Source: Lachnospiraceae bacterium (GTDB lineage: Bacteria > Bacillota_A > Clostridia > Lachnospirales > Lachnospiraceae). From it: a stretch of 64,000 nucleotides of DNA. Under the pieces are notes generated by a model. That model had not been told where the DNA came from. It saw only the letters and a list, made by a program, of their open reading frames with translations, and did no database searches. Position numbers and translations under genes: made by a program. How positions within the stretch are numbered: the first letter of the stretch is position 1; each line of letters starts with the position of its first letter. Location: NCBI GenBank assembly GCA_017516285.1, contig JAFXDD010000006.1:1-64000 (forward strand), in the 5' to 3' direction. This document shows positions 1 through 7,283 of the stretch, in pieces.

Positions 1-528
1 GCACACTATATCCGCTATGACTACCTCTACACCTACGTTCTATCCAGAATACAGGATTTGTCGAGACAGGCACAGGTGGACGAAAAAGAACTTCTGCGTC
101 GGATACTGAAAGCCAGCGAACAGGAGCTTGCCGCAAATGCCAAAAGGCAGAGCGCAGAGCTTACCAGAGCCGAGAAGCGCAGAACAGAGGTTGACCGTAA
201 GTTTGCGAAGCTGTATGAGGACTGGTCGGACGGTCGTATCACGGAATACAACTTCAACATGATGTCTCAGAAATATCAGACCGAGCAGCAGGAGCTTGTA
301 GAGAAGATCGAAAGACTGTCTGCCGAGCTTGAATCTGAAAAACAAACAACTGTCGATGCGGAGACCTGGATTTCACTTATCAAGCAGTACGCCAACCCCA
401 CCGAACTGACAGCGGAGCTTCTGAATACGCTGATTGAGAAGATCGTCATTCATGAAGCTACCACCGTGGACGGTATGCGTGAGCAAAACATTGACATCTA
501 CTACCGCTTTATCGGCAAAATTGAGTAA
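1..528 (+). CDS. Large serine recombinase, C-terminal fragment
   Basis: The frame is open from the first base and ends at TAA 526-528, so only the last 175 residues are visible and the start lies left of the window. The segment is a long charged coiled coil followed by a compact tail (about residues 120-175, with LIEKIVIHEA and DIYYRFIGKIE). This is typical of the DUF4368/C-terminal region of TnpX/Tn5397-type large serine recombinases, which excise and insert conjugative transposons. The catalytic serine domain is not in the window. Such genes usually sit at the very end of their element, so the element would lie to the left with its right end just beyond this stop codon (inference). Confidence 0.85.
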   Translation, partial: AHYIRYDYLYTYVLSRIQDLSRQAQVDEKELLRRILKASEQELAANAKRQSAELTRAEKRRTEVDRKFAKLYEDWSDGRITEYNFNMMSQKYQTEQQELVEKIERLSAELESEKQTTVDAETWISLIKQYANPTELTAELLNTLIEKIVIHEATTVDGMREQNIDIYYRFIGKIE

Positions 529-540
529 AAACAAAGATAT

Positions 541-570
541 GAGTGCCTATGCAAGTAGGCGTAGGCACTC
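541..570. repeat. Perfect 9-bp inverted repeat after the recombinase gene
   Basis: GAGTGCCTA (541-549) and TAGGCACTC (562-570) are perfect inverted repeats separated by 12 bases that contain another copy of the motif (AGTAGGCG). There is no T-run after it, so a simple intrinsic terminator is unlikely. Its place between a recombinase gene and a truncated host gene makes it a candidate part of the mobile-element end. Confidence 0.55.
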
Positions 571-591
571 ATACATAACCAATATCTTTAA

Positions 592-855
592 GTGCGGGAA
601 ACGGGGAATGGACGTTTTGATATTCAGATGTTGCCACTGAACAAAAAACTGCCTGGCATTTTGATTGAACTGAAGGCGGAAAAGAACTGCACAGAAGAAC
701 AGTTGGATGAACTTGCGGAAAATGCGTTGAAACAGATAAATGATAGACAGTATCATGTTGAAATGAGTGCACAGGATGTGAAGGAGATTTTACAATATGG
801 CATTGCGTTCTCTGGAAAGAGTGCTAGTATCAAGGCTGAGGTTAGAAGATTATGA
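592..855 (+). pseudogene. C-terminal remnant of an AAA-ATPase/PD-(D/E)XK (DUF1703-type) protein
   Basis: The 87-residue reading frame matches the C-terminal nuclease-like end of the large AAA-ATPase plus DUF1703 family common in gut Clostridia: GNGRFDI, GILIELKAEK (the PD-(D/E)XK strand with E-x-K), ALKQINDRQY and GIAFSGKSA. An in-frame stop at 589-591 lies immediately upstream, so the large N-terminal ATPase part is missing. The remnant begins right where the serine-recombinase element appears to end, which suggests the host gene was cut by insertion or deletion. GTG 592 is only the first possible start; there is no ribosome site. Confidence 0.7.
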
Positions 856-926
856 TATTGTAAAAGTCTATTTTTGAATGCTATTTGCTTTTATAGAAGT
901 ATGTTACAAGGAAAGGAAGGTGCTTT

Positions 927-1154
927 ATGTTCCCTTTAATCAACAAACGAGAAACCGGAGTTAACCTGCGCAGAATTATGGATATGCGTGGAATTACGCC
1001 GAAGGAGTTTACACCGGATGTACTGACAAATTATCTGGAACAGATACGGCAGACTACAAAATTTAAAAAGTGGTTTTTCGGACATTATCATGATAATAAA
1101 AATGTGAATGCAGAAGAGATATTGCTGTATGAGCAGGTGATTAGAATTTCATAA
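927..1154 (+). pseudogene. Chimeric ORF: HTH N-terminus fused to metallophosphoesterase C-terminus
   Basis: A good ribosome site (AAGGAAGG) precedes ATG 927. The first 24-27 residues (MFPLINKRETGVNLRR...) are nearly the same, in DNA and protein, as the start of the HTH regulator at 32236. The rest (YLEQIRQ..., WFFGHYHDN, LLYEQVIRIS) is the C-terminal end of a calcineurin-like metallophosphoesterase, with its conserved G-H-x-H metal site. Neither domain is complete, so this is best read as a deletion junction between two genes. A second copy of the phosphoesterase tail lies at 5214-5309. It could still be translated as a 75-residue peptide. Confidence 0.7.
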
Positions 1155-1206
1155 AGTACTTTTTTATTTTTCTATGAAAGAATGGGGAAGAAATTTAAAA
1201 ATTCTA

Positions 1207-1237
1207 TTGACTCTAACACTACGTCATAGTTTATGGT
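1207..1237 (+). promoter_or_regulatory. MerR-type promoter with 19-bp spacer
   Basis: TTGACT (1207-1212) and TATGGT (1232-1237) are separated by 19 bases, the long spacing typical of promoters that MerR proteins untwist. The spacer carries an imperfect dyad (TAACACTA / TAGTTTA). It lies 35 bases upstream of the MerR-family gene, so autoregulation is likely. Confidence 0.65.
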
Positions 1238-1271
1238 AGAATTACCACAGAGAAAGAGGTGATTTACTGAA

Positions 1272-2003
1272 ATGATGACAGTACATGAAGTGAGTAAAAT
1301 ATCGAGAGTAAGTATACGTGCTCTCCACCATTATGATCATATCGGGCTTCTGCCGGCCACAGAAGTAACCGAAGCAGGTTATCGCCTGTATGATGAAGCG
1401 GCGTTGGAACGTCTGCAACATATTTTGCTTTTTAAGGCATTGGAATTTCCGTTGAAAGATATCAAGGTAATTTTGGATAGTCCAGATTTTGACAGAAGCA
1501 AAGCTTTGGAACAGCAGATTCACTTGCTGGAGCTTCGAAAGGAACATTTGCAGAATCTAATTGATCTTGCTCGTGGAATTAAAGCGATAGGAGTGAAGTA
1601 CATGAGTTTTGAAGCATTTGATACAAGAAAAATTGATGAGTACGCGGCACAGGCAAAAGCATCCTGGGGAACTACGGATGCGTATAAGGAATATGAGAGA
1701 AAGTCAGCAGGGCGAACAGAGGAAACGCAGCAGAAATTGAATGTAGAAATGATGAGTATTTTTGCGGAGTTCGGAAAAGTTAAAGATTTGTCACCGGAGA
1801 GCGAGGAAGCGGTGTCGCTGGCAAGAAAGCTGCAGAATCATATTACAGAATATTATTATACCTGTACAGATAAGATTTTGTTAGGGCTTGGAGCTATGTA
1901 TGCAGGCGGAGGGGATCTTACCACGAATATTGACAAGGTTGGTGGAGAAGGCACAGCTGTGTTTGCATGTGAAGCAATCAAAGCGATGATTGCAAGAAAA
2001 TAG
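1272..2003 (+). CDS. MerR family transcriptional regulator with TipAS domain
   Basis: The N-terminal winged helix (residues 1-70; ALHHYDHIGLL, EAGYRLYDEAALERL) is a typical MerR DNA-binding domain. A dimerisation helix follows, and residues about 125-243 match the TipAS fold that binds thiopeptides or other hydrophobic ligands in TipA/Mta-type regulators. The total length of 243 fits Mta/TipAL-like proteins. AAAGAGGTGA is spaced 10 bases before ATG 1272; the adjacent ATG 1275 is an alternative. The 19-bp-spacer promoter immediately upstream supports autoactivation. No transporter or target gene is adjacent, so the ligand and regulon are unknown. Confidence 0.9.
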   Translation: MMTVHEVSKISRVSIRALHHYDHIGLLPATEVTEAGYRLYDEAALERLQHILLFKALEFPLKDIKVILDSPDFDRSKALEQQIHLLELRKEHLQNLIDLARGIKAIGVKYMSFEAFDTRKIDEYAAQAKASWGTTDAYKEYERKSAGRTEETQQKLNVEMMSIFAEFGKVKDLSPESEEAVSLARKLQNHITEYYYTCTDKILLGLGAMYAGGGDLTTNIDKVGGEGTAVFACEAIKAMIARK

Positions 2004-2166
2004 TGTTGCGGCCATGCGCCAGACGCGCTATAGCATCCGGTTTTGGCATGGAAAAGGGGCCGGAGAACGGGCGAAAACAAAAAATATAAGCGATTTTTAA
2101 ATAGCGTTTTGGCATCGGGAAGAGCTGCTGGAATGCTATTTTTATATGAGCATAACATGCTGTATG

Positions 2167-2229
2167 ACTTGACGTACGACAAGTAAGAAAAAATAAATAC
2201 TTGACATATGACAAGTGAGAGTATAAAAT
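2167..2229 (+). promoter_or_regulatory. Tandem palindromic operators and promoter for the HipA-like operon
   Basis: Two near-identical 18-bp sites, at 2167-2184 (ACTTGACGTACGACAAGT) and 2199-2216 (ACTTGACATATGACAAGT), have ACTTG/CAAGT arms and start 32 bases apart, close to three helical turns. The second site contains the -35 hexamer TTGACA (2201-2206), paired at 17 bp with TAAAAT (2224-2229). A repressor bound there would block the promoter directly. The predicted transcript starts only about 14 bases before ATG 2250. The rest of 2004-2166 is non-coding, with no other motif recognised. Confidence 0.75.
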
Positions 2230-2249
2230 CAAGGTGGAGGTGTAAGACT

Positions 2250-3074
2250 ATGAGTATACAGTTGGTAAAAGAAAAACAGGATCTTACTTATTTGTCTTGG
2301 TCTGTTTATCGCAATTCCTCAGGAACGGCTGGTTCCTTTTTGAAATCATACTCAGAATTGGGAGGGAAGAAAGTTTACTATAAGCTCTCGAATTTTGATA
2401 AAGTACAAGGTGTAATCGGTCATGAGTGTGTAAATGAATTGATTGTTGACCGACTGCTAACCATATTGGGGATTCCTCATTTGCCTTATCAGCTTATCCA
2501 TGCAGATATCATGCTGGAGGGAGAAATCCATGATGTGTATCTGTGTGCCTCTGAAGACTTCAAGGAAAAAGGCGAGTCAAAAATTGCCCTGGATGCATAC
2601 AAGGAAAGAGAAGCATATTCCAAGGAATCTGCACTTGATTTCTGTGTACGTATGGGATGGGAAACCTATATTTATCAGATGCTGGTCGTGGACTATTTGA
2701 TTCTCAATCGTGATCGTCACGGCGCAAATATTGAAGTGTTGCGCAATAGTCGAAAGAAGACTCTGCATCTGGCACCGTTGTTTGATCATGGACTTTCGCT
2801 ACTTTGCCGCTGTATGAATGACAGTCAGGTAGAAGCGATTGATGTAATGGAAGATAAGCTTTGTAACAATTTTATTGGTTCCAGATCTACATGGGAGAAT
2901 TTAAAGCTTATACCTGCAGATAAAATGCCGAAGTTAAACCCGCTGTGCGAGAGTGATAGAGCGACTATTATGGAAGGCTTGGATGGTATTATTTCCGGGA
3001 CGCTTCAAGATAAGATTTGGGAAATGATTTGGAAAAGGTGGTGTGCATATGAAGATTTTTGCAATTCGAGATGA
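2250..3074 (+). CDS. HipA-like (PI3/4-kinase fold) protein kinase
   Basis: The protein of 274 residues has the kinase signatures of the HipA/PI4K-like fold: an ATP-binding lysine in VYYKLSNFD, the catalytic loop LNRDRHGANIEV (D-R-H-x-x-N) near residue 155, and PLFDHGLSLL as the DFG-like metal-binding segment. It is much shorter than E. coli HipA (about 440), so it resembles compact stand-alone HipA-like kinases. ATG 2250 is chosen because GGTGGAGGT lies 8 bases before it; an earlier ATG at 2208 overlaps the promoter. The downstream partner gene overlaps by 26 bases, suggesting translational coupling and a toxin-antitoxin-like pair (inference). The substrate is unknown. Confidence 0.8.
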   Translation: MSIQLVKEKQDLTYLSWSVYRNSSGTAGSFLKSYSELGGKKVYYKLSNFDKVQGVIGHECVNELIVDRLLTILGIPHLPYQLIHADIMLEGEIHDVYLCASEDFKEKGESKIALDAYKEREAYSKESALDFCVRMGWETYIYQMLVVDYLILNRDRHGANIEVLRNSRKKTLHLAPLFDHGLSLLCRCMNDSQVEAIDVMEDKLCNNFIGSRSTWENLKLIPADKMPKLNPLCESDRATIMEGLDGIISGTLQDKIWEMIWKRWCAYEDFCNSR

Positions 3075-3864
3075 ATCTGCTGAGGTTCAAAAGGATTTGG
3101 CATATCTTCTTTATTATGAACTTGAAAAGAGATTCTATATTGAATTACCGGAGGGGGCAGATCCTTGGGAACTTCCTTTGCTGCTGGATTCCTTTGTGAG
3201 ACTGAATGAAACCACTGTAAACTCCTATTGGAGTAAGGTATGGGTTCAGCAACGCATCATTCCGACAGATCGGCAGAATATCGGAGAGATTTTGCGTGAT
3301 AATCAGTTAGAGGAATATGATGAGTATGAGCTGTTGATTTTGGCGATGGGAAGATGTGCGCAAGATGATTATTATCTCGTTCCAATTGATGAAAACGATC
3401 TTCCGGAAGAAATTATCAAGCGATTTGCCACAAGAATAGAAGATGTACTTCCTTTGGAAGATTACGGTTTGTTGGTGTTCTTTAGGGATGGAATGATAAA
3501 AAAATGTGAGTTGAAAAAGCATTTTGAAAAGACTTTAGGATTTCAGATCCTGCTTAAGAAGCCGGAGTATTTTGAACATGTGCAAATGCAAACAGGAGGA
3601 TATGGAGTGTCCTGGGATGTGAATATGGCCGTTTCGGATTCCATGCTGTATCGGATTGGCAAAAAGGTTCCTCTTACAGCGGCAGACTTTCGAAATTTTG
3701 TCGCACATAGAGTAATCAATGCAGCGGAGGCGGCGGAGATTCTTGGATGTTCCAGACAAAATATCATTGATTTGACAAAACGTGGGAAATTGCATCCGCT
3801 TAAGACATCTGACAAGAATACGTTGTATTTGAAAAGTGAGATATTAAAGAGAAATTGGCAATAG
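3049..3864 (+). CDS. DUF2442/helix-turn-helix partner of the HipA-like kinase
   Basis: The 271-residue protein has an uncharacterised N-terminal part (about residues 1-130), a DUF2442-like part (about 130-200; LVFFRDGMIKKCEL, PEYFEHVQM, GGYGVSWD) and a C-terminal MerR/excisionase-type HTH (about 215-270; AAEAAEILGCSRQNIIDL, GKLHPLK). ATG 3049 follows AAAGGTGG at 7 bases; GTG 3043 is less likely. The gene starts inside the kinase gene, so the two are co-translated. By analogy with HipB the HTH may bind the two operators at 2167-2216 and neutralise or regulate the kinase; this is inference from position only. Confidence 0.75.
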   Translation: MKIFAIRDESAEVQKDLAYLLYYELEKRFYIELPEGADPWELPLLLDSFVRLNETTVNSYWSKVWVQQRIIPTDRQNIGEILRDNQLEEYDEYELLILAMGRCAQDDYYLVPIDENDLPEEIIKRFATRIEDVLPLEDYGLLVFFRDGMIKKCELKKHFEKTLGFQILLKKPEYFEHVQMQTGGYGVSWDVNMAVSDSMLYRIGKKVPLTAADFRNFVAHRVINAAEAAEILGCSRQNIIDLTKRGKLHPLKTSDKNTLYLKSEILKRNWQ

Positions 3865-3985
3865 AAAAAGAACAATGAAAAGCATTAAGGATTGTGTAGA
3901 AATATATAGATTATAAAAAGATTGCTACAGAGTTAAAGTATTAGTAGTGGAAAACGGGGTATACAAATTACAGTAGGATAAGCAT
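3865..3985. other. Short spacer with a possible broken N-terminus
   Basis: ATG 3876 could start a 13-codon frame (MKSIKDCVEIYR...) that stops at once. It may be the remnant of another accessory gene start, but it is too short to support. Confidence 0.2.
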
Positions 3986-4292
3986 ATGAACAAAATTTAT
4001 CAGGACATATTCAAGGCCATTCATGAAGGAAAATGGATCAAAATTGAATATCGCAACAAACAGGAAGAAATTATGAAGTTTTGGATTGGTATAAAGGATT
4101 TGAATATTGCCAACAGAACTATGAATGTAGATGCACTTCATCTGGGAATGTACGGCCTTAGAGAGTATCGATTATATATTGATTCCATTTTATCCTCACA
4201 AGTATAAAAATCTGTTTGAAAATGCTGCAAACCTGAAGATTTTGAATTACCTTGAGATGTGTAATCGCATGGATACTACCAGTTTCGTATAA
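3986..4292 (+). pseudogene. Truncated N-terminal fragment, apparently of a large helicase-type protein
   Basis: The first 73 residues (DIFKAIHEGKWIKIEYRNK, LHLGMYGLREYRLYIDSIL) resemble from memory the N-terminal domain of large AAA/DNA2-type helicases in Lachnospiraceae. Translation then stops at 4205, but a second frame downstream continues with plausible family sequence (PHKYKNLFENAANLKILN, MCNRMDT) to the stop at 4290-4292. An internal deletion with frameshift and loss of the whole motor domain explains this best. The remaining protein is unlikely to work as a helicase; whether the 73-residue piece is expressed is unknown. Confidence 0.5.
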
Positions 4293-4557
4293 AAGTAATG
4301 ATGCTATTTTATTGGATAAATGAAAACATATTGAAATAATTATATTTTTCTAGTGGTTTGATAGGATTTAGAACATTGCTTGATGTAGAGTGTTTTTCTT
4401 TTTAGGAGATGGATAGAGACGTCACCTAATAGATGCTAAACAAAAAGCAAGTTGAAAACTCGCGATTTGGTACTATAATATACTTGTAAAGTCCGTTTTA
4501 TAGGACGTGTAGAATGATGTTAGAAAGAAGAAAAAGCATTTTATGGAGGATAAGATT
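4293..4557 (+). promoter_or_regulatory. Leader and promoter of the repeat/CFI-box gene
   Basis: TTGAAA (4452-4457) and TATAAT (4474-4479) with a 16-bp spacer form a good sigma-A promoter. A small GTCC/GGAC stem (about 4491-4506) lies in the leader, and GGAGGA (4545-4550) is 7 bases before ATG 4558. Nothing else was recognised between 4293 and 4450. Confidence 0.7.
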
Positions 4558-5139
4558 ATGGCAAACAAAGGTAGAAGTGAACGCGGTATGTTCGGTACCG
4601 TTCATCATTACAATGAGCATGGTAAGAAAGTCGGTCGTAGTGAACCTGGTATGTTCGGTGGTTACACCAATTATGATGCTAACGGCAAGAAGGTAGGACA
4701 TTCTGATCCGGGGCTCTTTGGTGGCTATAATCATTATAACAACCATGGCCGCAAGGTAGGGCATTCTGATCCGGGGCTATTCGGTAGTTACACTCACAGA
4801 GATTCCAGTGGAAAAAAGACTGGATCCAGTAACCCCGGTATGTTTGGCTCTTATCACCATACCGACAACCAAGGCTGTTATGTAGCAACCTGCGTTTACG
4901 GCTCCTACGATTGTCCACAGGTCTGGACTCTGCGCCGTTTTAGAGATAATACTCTCGCAGAGACAATGCTTGGCAGAGCGTTCATTCGTACATACTACGC
5001 AATCAGCCCGACGATTGTGAAGTGGTTTGGTAAAAATGTGTGGTTTAAGAAAATGTGGCAAGGTGTACTGGACAGCATGGTGCAGCTACTCAATGATAAA
5101 GGCGTAGAAGACACACCGTACAACGATAGTGAATGGTAA
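4558..5139 (+). CDS. 21-residue-repeat protein with C-terminal CFI-box domain
   Basis: The first 106 residues are five tandem copies of a 21-residue unit (x-S-x-P-G-M/L-F-G-x-Y ... G-K-K-x-G; for example GMFGGYTNYDANGKKVG), the last one shortened. The C-terminal half has CYVATCVYGSYDCPQVW, LRRFRDNTLAETMLGRAF and YYAISPTIVKWFG, the signature of CFI-box-CTERM proteins, with paired cysteines near residues 108, 112 and 119. No signal peptide or membrane segment is evident. ATG 4558 has the only well-spaced ribosome site; ATG 4543 lies upstream of it. It has its own promoter and no operon partner. CFI-box domains have no established biochemical function that I know of. Confidence 0.8.
   Translation: MANKGRSERGMFGTVHHYNEHGKKVGRSEPGMFGGYTNYDANGKKVGHSDPGLFGGYNHYNNHGRKVGHSDPGLFGSYTHRDSSGKKTGSSNPGMFGSYHHTDNQGCYVATCVYGSYDCPQVWTLRRFRDNTLAETMLGRAFIRTYYAISPTIVKWFGKNVWFKKMWQGVLDSMVQLLNDKGVEDTPYNDSEW
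4573..4875 (+). repeat. Five tandem 63-bp coding repeats
   Basis: Units start at 4573, 4636, 4699, 4762 and 4825 (the last is 51 bases). Units three and four are closest at DNA level, both beginning CATTCTGATCCGGGGCT, which points to recent duplication. Repeat number could vary by slippage or recombination. Confidence 0.85.
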
Positions 5140-5213
5140 GGTGAGATAGTGCCGCAGCAAATGGCAGTATAGCGCAAGTCCGTGGGTAGGTTTATTCTGG
5201 AGGCATAGTTGCT

Positions 5214-5309
5214 TATGAGGAATGGTTTTTCGGACACTATCACGATAATAAAAATGTAAATGCAGACGAGATACTGTTATATGAGCAGGTGAATCATTAC
5301 AAAGATTAG
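5214..5309 (+). pseudogene. Second metallophosphoesterase C-terminal remnant
   Basis: In one frame the DNA reads EEWFFGHYHDNKNVNADEIL followed by LYEQV to TAG 5307-5309. It is nearly identical in DNA to 1066-1130 (TGGTTTTTCGGACA...). The N-terminal catalytic part is absent, and no family sequence was recognised in 5140-5213. Two tails of the same gene 4 kb apart, each abutting an accessory gene, look like scars of repeated insertion or recombination at one locus. Confidence 0.7.
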
Positions 5310-5336
5310 GATGGTTGCCTGATTGGAGGAGCAGCA

Positions 5337-6356
5337 ATGAGTGGTGAGATAATTTTTTCAGATGCATTGGAAAAATTGAATGAGGAACTCCGGATTTTAA
5401 AGGCAAAGCTTGCTGAATTATTACAGGAGAAGGATGATCTGATTTATCATGTTTGTCCGGAACTTCGTGCCAAGTATGCTGCTGAAATTGGCGATTATCA
5501 AAATAGAGCAAATTATCAGGAATTGATGATTTTGGAATTAAAGCGTCGAATTGAAATTGCACGGGCGGCGCTAAATCGCGAGCAGAGTATTTCTGAAGAG
5601 GAAGTGGATAAACAAATCGAGAAGGAGTATCAGGAATTTCACCAAAAGGTGGATGAAGAGTACCAAAAATCCAAGAAATCCCAGGAAGAACAAGCGCAGA
5701 AGGAAGAAAAGCGTAAGTTTTATGAGGAACAGTGGAAAAATCAATACGGAAAGCGCAAGGAAGATGAAAACACAGAGAAGAACTCCGATACGAAGGATTC
5801 TGACGGGGAGAATTCTGATACGGAGAATACTTCGAGAAAGAGTAGTGGGGATGATCCGGAAGATATTGATACGAAACCGAAAGAAAAGCCTCTTCCGAAC
5901 GCAAAGGATCTGTATCGAAAGATAGTAAAAAAGTTGCATCCGGACATGAACCCTGATGTCACCGAGCATGAGTTGGAGCTTTTTCACAGAGCTGCAAAGG
6001 CCTATGAAGAGGGAGATATCATGACTCTTCAAGCAATATATGATGAAGTATATGGATTGGATACAAAGATGCTGTCTCAGGAAGAAAGTATGGAAACGTT
6101 AATTAGCCTCAGAGAGCAGTTGTTGGAACGAATCGCAAAAACAATTGAGGAGATTGAGGCCATAAAAGAAGAATTTCCGTACACAGAAAAAGCATTTTTG
6201 GATAATCCTGAGGCTGTGAAGGAAATGCAGGATGCGATTATTCGACTAATCCAAGAATATGAAAAAGAAATTATCCGATTAAACCAGATTTTGCAAGAAG
6301 TAAATCACGAAATGGAAGAATTACAGAAAAAGAAGAGGGATAGAATTTATGAATGA
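5337..6356 (+). CDS. Coiled-coil protein with internal J-domain
   Basis: The 339-residue protein starts with a coiled coil (1-150, very rich in E, K and Q), then a Ser/Asp/Thr-rich hinge (about 145-185), then a J-domain core near 190-240: LYRKIVKKLHPDMNPDVTEH carries the HPD tripeptide that stimulates Hsp70. A second coiled coil fills 250-339. There is no Gly/Phe region or zinc domain, so it is not DnaJ itself but a specialised co-chaperone that would recruit DnaK. GGAGGAG precedes ATG 5337. The stop overlaps the next start by 8 bases, so it is coupled to the HIRAN protein. Confidence 0.8.
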   Translation: MSGEIIFSDALEKLNEELRILKAKLAELLQEKDDLIYHVCPELRAKYAAEIGDYQNRANYQELMILELKRRIEIARAALNREQSISEEEVDKQIEKEYQEFHQKVDEEYQKSKKSQEEQAQKEEKRKFYEEQWKNQYGKRKEDENTEKNSDTKDSDGENSDTENTSRKSSGDDPEDIDTKPKEKPLPNAKDLYRKIVKKLHPDMNPDVTEHELELFHRAAKAYEEGDIMTLQAIYDEVYGLDTKMLSQEESMETLISLREQLLERIAKTIEEIEAIKEEFPYTEKAFLDNPEAVKEMQDAIIRLIQEYEKEIIRLNQILQEVNHEMEELQKKKRDRIYE

Positions 6357-6774
6357 GAAAAAGAAAGAATTATCTACAATAGCAAATGATGTCTTAGCGG
6401 TGAGCTTTCTCAAACAAAATGGGAATAGTATACAGAGTCCTTTTTCGAGAGATATATTTCTGATGAATACTATGATTAACGGGGCGATGCATGTGGACGA
6501 AATACATAAGAGAGCTGCAGAGTTGCACGAAGGGGATCGGGTGCAGTTGATTTTGGAACCCAAAAACAAATATGATGAAAAAGCAATTCTTGTGAAGAAT
6601 GAGAAGGGACATAAGCTGGGATATATACCCAGAATAAAAAATGAAGTGCTGTATCATTTGATGGATGCAGGTAAGTATCTGTTTGGCATCGTAAAGGAAG
6701 GGGATATCGGAGAAAATCTGGACCCGGAGGATCGGTGGATAGAGATTTATATTGATGTTTATATGGCGGATTGA
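6349..6774 (+). CDS. HIRAN-domain protein
   Basis: The protein is 141 residues. The core (about residues 40-125) contains LILEPKNKYDEKAILVKN, HKLGYIPR and LYHLMDAGKY, the strands typical of HIRAN domains, which in HLTF/Rad5 bind 3' ends of single-stranded DNA at stalled forks. Here the domain is alone, as is usual for bacterial stand-alone HIRAN proteins. The start overlaps the J-domain gene by 8 bases, so the two are co-translated. The pairing suggests a DNA-end or repair complex remodelled by Hsp70, which is inference. Confidence 0.8.
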   Translation: MNEKKKELSTIANDVLAVSFLKQNGNSIQSPFSRDIFLMNTMINGAMHVDEIHKRAAELHEGDRVQLILEPKNKYDEKAILVKNEKGHKLGYIPRIKNEVLYHLMDAGKYLFGIVKEGDIGENLDPEDRWIEIYIDVYMAD

Positions 6775-7056
6775 AAAGACAAGCAGGAAAGATAAAGAAT
6801 CGACAGAGAGTTCAGTGGTGGATTTGATGCCGATTTTTGGGGCTATTAGAGAACTATTAGCACGAGATTGCGAGAATTTGGCGGAGATGGGCGGAAAAGG
6901 TTGATTTTAACAAAAAAGTGTGATAAAAGTCAATGCGTTGTTTAAGGTGCACATAAATTATGCCAATTGAACATGCTATGTATTGATTATGTTCCGACTT
7001 GGGACTATAATGTATTTTGTAGAATTTTATCGATTTTTTAAAATGAGGAAATTATA
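6775..7056 (+). promoter_or_regulatory. Spacer with promoter for the DrmA/DrmB-type locus
   Basis: TTGATT (6983-6988) and TATAAT (7006-7011) are 17 bp apart and point at the HTH gene at 7057. Bases 6775-6980 hold no supported gene. This is the only clear promoter before the chain of genes ending at 17487. Confidence 0.65.
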
Positions 7057-7248
7057 ATGGGATATTTATCGATTAGTCAAATTACAGAAAAATGGGGGAT
7101 TTCACAAAGACGAATACGAACATTATGTGCTGAAGGAAGGATTCCAGGTGCCTTCAAGATGGGGGTGTATTGGTCTATTCCGGAAGATGCAGAAAAGCCA
7201 GAAGATAAGCGAATCAGAAGTGGACGCTATATTAAAACAAATGACTAA
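7057..7248 (+). CDS. Small MerR/excisionase-type HTH protein
   Basis: The protein has 63 residues: YLSISQITEKWGISQRRIRT is a winged-helix recognition region, followed by the basic wing CAEGRIPGAFKMG and YWSIPEDAEKP. This is the common small HTH protein that accompanies accessory operons and prophages in Clostridia. GAGGAAA precedes ATG 7057 and the gap to the helicase gene is 35 bases. It is likely the local regulator of the following operon (inference from position). It is too small to have an effector domain. Confidence 0.75.
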   Translation: MGYLSISQITEKWGISQRRIRTLCAEGRIPGAFKMGVYWSIPEDAEKPEDKRIRSGRYIKTND

Positions 7249-7283
7249 TTACACTTACGATAAATAATATTGGGGGAAAGATA

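Noticed and set aside
4573..4875. Regular 63-bp repeats that could suggest a CRISPR array
   Set aside because: The units are contiguous coding repeats in frame without unique spacers, and code for a 21-residue motif.
5086..5904. 272-codon reverse-strand frame
   Set aside because: Opposite the CFI-box end and J-domain gene; composition mirrors the Glu/Lys-rich coiled coil.
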